Part shown: in pieces, positions 22,770-25,660 of the stretch
Position numbering within the stretch: position 1 is the stretch's first letter
How the letters are laid out: every line of letters starts with the position of its first letter
Origin: an uncultured Collinsella sp.
Lineage (GTDB): Bacteria; Actinomycetota; Coriobacteriia; Coriobacteriales; Coriobacteriaceae
DNA: 25,660 nucleotides
Reading direction: 5' to 3'
NCBI GenBank assembly: GCA_900545075.1
Contig: UQXT01000022.1
Location: forward strand, 1 to 25,660
Translations under genes and position numbers: made by a program
Notes under the pieces: model-generated
Told to the model about the DNA's origin: nothing
Databases searched by the model: none
The model's input: the letters and a program-made list of their open reading frames with translations, nothing else

Positions 22770-23960
22770 TCATGAGGCGCGCGTTTTGCCGAAGGCCTTA
22801 AGCACCGCCGTCACGGGGCCAGGCTGAAAACGGCGGCGTACGTCGTCCAAGCGCTCGGGGATATCGATGTGCTGCGGACAGTGCCGCGCACATTTGCCGC
22901 ATTTGACGCAATTGCTCACCAACTTGGGCTCGCTTGTGCGCACCGCGCTCGCCGTAAAGTACTGTGATAGACCCGTAAACCAGCTGTGCGCATAGCTCGC
23001 GTTGTAGGCGGCAAAACACCCAGGAATATTGATGCCTTTAGGGCACGGCATGCAATAGCCACATCCCGTGCAGGGAACGCGATTCGATTTTTCAAACTCC
23101 CTCAGCACGCGTGCGATGGCATCGAGCTGAGTAGCTGTCATCGAATCCGGCAGGGCCCAATCGGCCAACGCCGCGTTCTCATCCACCTGCGCGGCATCGG
23201 TCATACCCGAAAGCAGCATCGTCACCTGAGGATGATTCCACACCCACGAAAGCCCCCAGGCAGCAGGAGTGCGCAAATGCGGGTCACGGGCGCTATCGAG
23301 CACAGCGCGGGCCCGCGGCGGCAGTTTGCCCGCTAGACGACCGCCCAGCAGCGGCTCCATCACAAACACCGCGAGCCCGCGCTCCGCAGCCGCCATGAGT
23401 CCCGCCGTTCCCGCTTGGTAACGCTCGCCGGCATAGTTGTACTGGATCTGGCAAAAATCCCATTCATATGCGTCAAGCATCGTCAGGAAATCCGCCGCGC
23501 TGCCGTGATACGAAAAACCAATCTGGCGAATGCGCCCCGCCGCCTTTTGGCGCGTAATCCAGTCCTCGATGCCCAACGCCACCACACGTTCCCACTGGGC
23601 GGGCGAGGTGATGTTGTGCATAAGGTAATAGTCGATATGGTCGGTCCGCAGCCGACGCAGTTGCTCGTCAAAGAAACGGTCGAAATCCCCTGCGCATGCA
23701 CACGAAGCGTGCGGCAACTTGGTCGCGAGCAACACCCGGTCGCGCAGCCCCAAGCGCTCAAGCGAGGCGCCCACGCACACCTCGTTACCGGGATAGAGAT
23801 ACGCGGTATCCAAATAATTAATCCCCTGCTCCACCGCACGGGAAATGATGGCATCAGCCGTCTTCGCATCGGGATGTCCCGGCGCACCGGGAAACCTCAT
23901 GCAGCCCAGACCCAGAGCAGATATTCGGTTACCACTTTTGGGGTCAACGCGGTATTGCAC
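22770..23960 (-). CDS. Aldo/keto reductase with C-terminal two-cluster ferredoxin domain
   Basis: A 396-residue protein. The start MQYRVDPKSGNRISALGLGCMRFP is characteristic of this anaerobe family. The barrel has the AKR tetrad D51, Y56, K81 and H115. The C-terminal part carries two 4Fe-4S motifs, C297-C300-C303-C306-P and C351-C354-C357-C361-P. It likely reduces a carbonyl or related substrate with electrons passed between NAD(P)H and the clusters; the substrate is unknown. The GTG at 23960 is chosen because AAGGGAGGG lies 4-5 nt upstream and the family starts here; the much longer open frame upstream is antisense to the small plus-strand gene at 24123. Confidence 0.88.
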   Translation of the reverse strand: MQYRVDPKSGNRISALGLGCMRFPGAPGHPDAKTADAIISRAVEQGINYLDTAYLYPGNEVCVGASLERLGLRDRVLLATKLPHASCACAGDFDRFFDEQLRRLRTDHIDYYLMHNITSPAQWERVVALGIEDWITRQKAAGRIRQIGFSYHGSAADFLTMLDAYEWDFCQIQYNYAGERYQAGTAGLMAAAERGLAVFVMEPLLGGRLAGKLPPRARAVLDSARDPHLRTPAAWGLSWVWNHPQVTMLLSGMTDAAQVDENAALADWALPDSMTATQLDAIARVLREFEKSNRVPCTGCGYCMPCPKGINIPGCFAAYNASYAHSWFTGLSQYFTASAVRTSEPKLVSNCVKCGKCARHCPQHIDIPERLDDVRRRFQPGPVTAVLKAFGKTRAS

Positions 23961-24122
23961 GGACCCTCCCTTCGCCATCAGCGCTCGGCAAGGCGAAACA
24001 CAATGGTCACGCGACCGAAACATCGTGGAATCGCAATCGAGAATGTATCGTAACGCAGCAGAAATCCAGCTGTCACGGCACCGCTTTAACATCAGCAAAA
24101 AGCCCGATGAAAGGAGGAGAGC

Positions 24123-24317
24123 GTGACCACGCGTGAGGATGCCTGCCCCTACCCTGGCGAACAATACATCCTCTCGGTCGGCCGTTACCAGATCGAGGTC
24201 ATGGACCATCTGGACGAGCTTCCCGCCACAGGCGCTGTCATCTTCTGCACCTTCCCCAAGGTGCGCGATGGCGTCGGATACCCTGCGCGCGTTTTTGCGG
24301 TCTGTCCCGCGGCATAA
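24123..24317 (+). CDS. Small protein resembling the C-terminus of cyclase-family proteins
   Basis: A 64-residue product starting with GTG after a strong AAAGGAGGAG site. The segment YQIEVMDHLDELPATGAVIF followed by FPKVRDGVGYPARVFAV resembles the last strands of the putative cyclase/kynurenine formamidase family. Those proteins are 200-300 residues, and the catalytic HxGTHxDxP part is missing here. It is either an independent small gene or a remnant that kept, or gained, a translation signal. It runs divergently from the aldo/keto reductase and is followed by a terminator. The homology call is from memory and moderate. Confidence 0.5.
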   Translation: MTTREDACPYPGEQYILSVGRYQIEVMDHLDELPATGAVIFCTFPKVRDGVGYPARVFAVCPAA

Positions 24318-24389
24318 GTTCCCATGAGTTTGTTCTTCTAAATTCCGCCTCCGGTGCACGCCACATGCTCCAGCGGCATACAATCCACC

Positions 24390-24415
24390 AGGCGCCCCTC
24401 ATGCGGGCGCCTTTT
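24390..24415 (+). terminator. Intrinsic terminator before the PanE-like gene
   Basis: Perfect 8-bp arms AGGCGCCC/GGGCGCCT enclose a 7-nt loop and run into TTTTAG. It ends only about 18 nt before the next ATG, so it could also act as an attenuator for that gene. Confidence 0.75.
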
Positions 24416-24433
24416 AGTGGGGAGATGATTCAC

Positions 24434-25348
24434 ATGCAGATCAACAAGGTCGCCTTTATCGGCAAGGGCGGCGTCGGCCTGCTCTACGGCAGCATGATTG
24501 CCACGGCCCTCGGCAATGACGCCGTCGAATACGTTATGGATGACGCCCGTTTTGAGCGTCACGTGGGCGATGCGCTCACCGTCAACGGCAAGCCCTGTGC
24601 GCTCAAGTCCATCCGCGCCAGTGAGGCAACGCCCGCCGATCTGGTCATTCTCACGGTCAAGACGACGGGACTCAACCAAGCGCTCAAGACTATGGAGCGC
24701 GTCGTGGGGCCCAACACGCTCATCGCCTCGCTGTGCAACGGCATTACGAGCGAGCAAAAGATTGCCGAGCGCTTTGGCTGGAAGCATACCGTTCTTGGTA
24801 TTTGCCAGGGCATGGATGCCGTGTTCCTCGACGGCGCGCTCACCTTTACCAATGCGGGCGAGATTCGCTTTGGCGCGGCAGCAGGCACCGAGCCCGCAAC
24901 CGTCAGCGCCATCGACGAGCTCTACACACGCTGCGGCATCGCCCATACCGTCGAGAGCGACATTGCGCACCGCATGTGGGCCAAACTCATGCTCAACGAC
25001 GGCATCAACCAGACCTGTATGGCCTACGGCGGGACCTACGGAAGCGCCACGGAGCCGGGCTCCGAGCAGCGTCGCTGCTTTGTTTCCGCCATGCGCGAAA
25101 CGCTTGCGGTCGCCAACGCCGAGGGCGTTGAGCTGACCGAGGCAGACCTGACGCAGATGGTGCACCTCATCGAGGGAATCGACCCCGTCGGTATGCCCTC
25201 GATGGCGCAGGACCGCATCGCACAACGAAAAACCGAAGTCGAGGAGTTCGCTGGCACCATTTGCCGCCTAGCTACCAAACACGATATCCAAGTGCCGCAA
25301 AACGATTGGCTCTACCAGAGGATTCGCGAAATAGAAAGCAGCTGGTAG
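24434..25348 (+). CDS. PanE/ApbA-family 2-dehydropantoate 2-reductase-like protein
   Basis: A 304-residue NAD(P)-dependent reductase. The N-terminal Rossmann domain begins VAFIGKGGVGLLYG with G10, G12 and G15; the K in the usual GAGA/GxGxxG is noted. TVKTTGL and LCNGI (N102) follow, and the C-terminal helical domain starts with WAKLMLNDGINQ, where K184 and N188 occupy the catalytic and substrate-binding positions of ketopantoate reductase. The role could be pantothenate synthesis (ketopantoate to pantoate), but many paralogues act on other 2-keto acids and no other pan gene is nearby. The ATG at 24434 follows GGGGAG. Confidence 0.82.
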   Translation: MQINKVAFIGKGGVGLLYGSMIATALGNDAVEYVMDDARFERHVGDALTVNGKPCALKSIRASEATPADLVILTVKTTGLNQALKTMERVVGPNTLIASLCNGITSEQKIAERFGWKHTVLGICQGMDAVFLDGALTFTNAGEIRFGAAAGTEPATVSAIDELYTRCGIAHTVESDIAHRMWAKLMLNDGINQTCMAYGGTYGSATEPGSEQRRCFVSAMRETLAVANAEGVELTEADLTQMVHLIEGIDPVGMPSMAQDRIAQRKTEVEEFAGTICRLATKHDIQVPQNDWLYQRIREIESSW

Positions 25349-25383
25349 CCTCGGCCGCATCGCGATGTGCGCAATACAAGCAG

Positions 25384-25423
25384 ACAGGCCTTCGCGAGGA
25401 TTCCGTCATTCGCGAAGGCCTGT
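25384..25423. terminator. Bidirectional terminator
   Basis: Perfect 14-bp arms (25384-25397 with 25410-25423) enclose a 12-nt loop between the PanE-like gene and a converging minus-strand reading frame. The plus side continues TGCATTTAG. Confidence 0.8.
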
Positions 25424-25439
25424 TGCATTTAGCTCGAGG

Positions 25440-25660
25440 CTAAAACTGAGGCTTATTTTGCGATTCCGGAACCTCGTCCTCGTCATCGCGGCAAAGCAGC
25501 ACGCCGGCGCTTCCCAGCAGCGCCGCCGCAATCAAGGTGCCCACTACCACAGGAGCGGTGCCCGACCATCATGTGTAATCGATGTCGGCAGATTACCAGC
25601 CAGTGTAGTAGTCGGTGGTTCCGGCTGCGCAGCCGGAGTCATAGACCTTGCACTCGCCCT
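25440..25660 (-). pseudogene. C-terminal end of a membrane-anchored protein with two in-frame stops (partial)
   Basis: Reading the minus strand from the window edge, one frame gives a Gly/Tyr/Cys-containing stretch ending DYYTGW, then TAA (25593-25595). After seven sense codons (SADIDYT) it meets TGA, then continues WSGTAPVVVGTLIAAALLGS, a membrane helix, and a short charged tail ending NKPQF and TAG at 25440. The helix-plus-tail looks like a C-terminal anchor of an exported protein. Both stops could arise by single transitions (CAA to TAA, TGG to TGA), so recent decay is likely. A shorter secreted protein ending at the first stop, or a sequence error, are alternatives. The rest lies beyond the edge. 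Confidence 0.45.

Noticed and set aside
23961..24383. An N-terminal extension of about 140 residues on the aldo/keto reductase
   Set aside because: It is antisense to a plus-strand small gene with a strong ribosome site, and the reductase family begins at the GTG at 23960.

Overview
The window looks like part of the chromosome of a gut coriobacterium (Actinomycetota), most likely Collinsella or a close relative. This is inferred from GC-rich DNA, strong AAGGAGG-type ribosome sites with frequent GTG and TTG starts, and gene content (Amadori-sugar catabolism, DUF3793 next to a flavodoxin, a PolY/YolD pair, a 4Fe-4S aldo/keto reductase). No rRNA, tRNA, CRISPR array, integrase or transposase gene was seen.

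Region 1 (about 1-7000) is a minus-strand operon for an Amadori compound such as fructoselysine. In transcription order it holds a GntR/UTRA regulator, a YfcC-type carrier, a YtcJ-like amidohydrolase, an FrlC-like epimerase, an FrlB-like deglycase and an FrlD-like PfkB kinase. The carrier gene has a clear promoter whose -10 box is overlapped by a dyad, the likely GntR operator. Upstream lie two HAD hydrolase genes (7041-8606).

Region 2 (about 8607-12000) is the most unusual part. A plus-strand operon with a roughly 340-nt leader encodes an unrecognised protein, a ClpP-like serine protease with a complete Ser-His-Asp triad, and a soluble VirD4/TraG-like ATPase without membrane helices. No relaxase, mating-pore or integration genes accompany it. 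The leader can fold into a branched RNA and ends in an A/C-rich degenerate tandem repeat.

Region 3 (12044-17124) holds pgi; a half-length iron-alcohol-dehydrogenase-like gene bracketed by REP-like repeats; a Y-family DNA polymerase with YolD, driven by a consensus promoter followed by LexA-type boxes; and a membrane-anchored HMA metal-binding protein next to a CsoR-like dyad.

Region 4 (17186-25660) holds a DUF3793 gene and flavodoxin behind a promoter overlapped by a DtxR-like box; a polar amino acid ABC importer (binding lipoprotein, a permease with a fused extracytoplasmic domain, ATPase); endonuclease IV; a second REP-like long palindrome; an aldo/keto reductase with two 4Fe-4S clusters; a small cyclase-like fragment; a PanE-type reductase; and, at the right edge, the end of a membrane-anchored protein interrupted by two in-frame stops.
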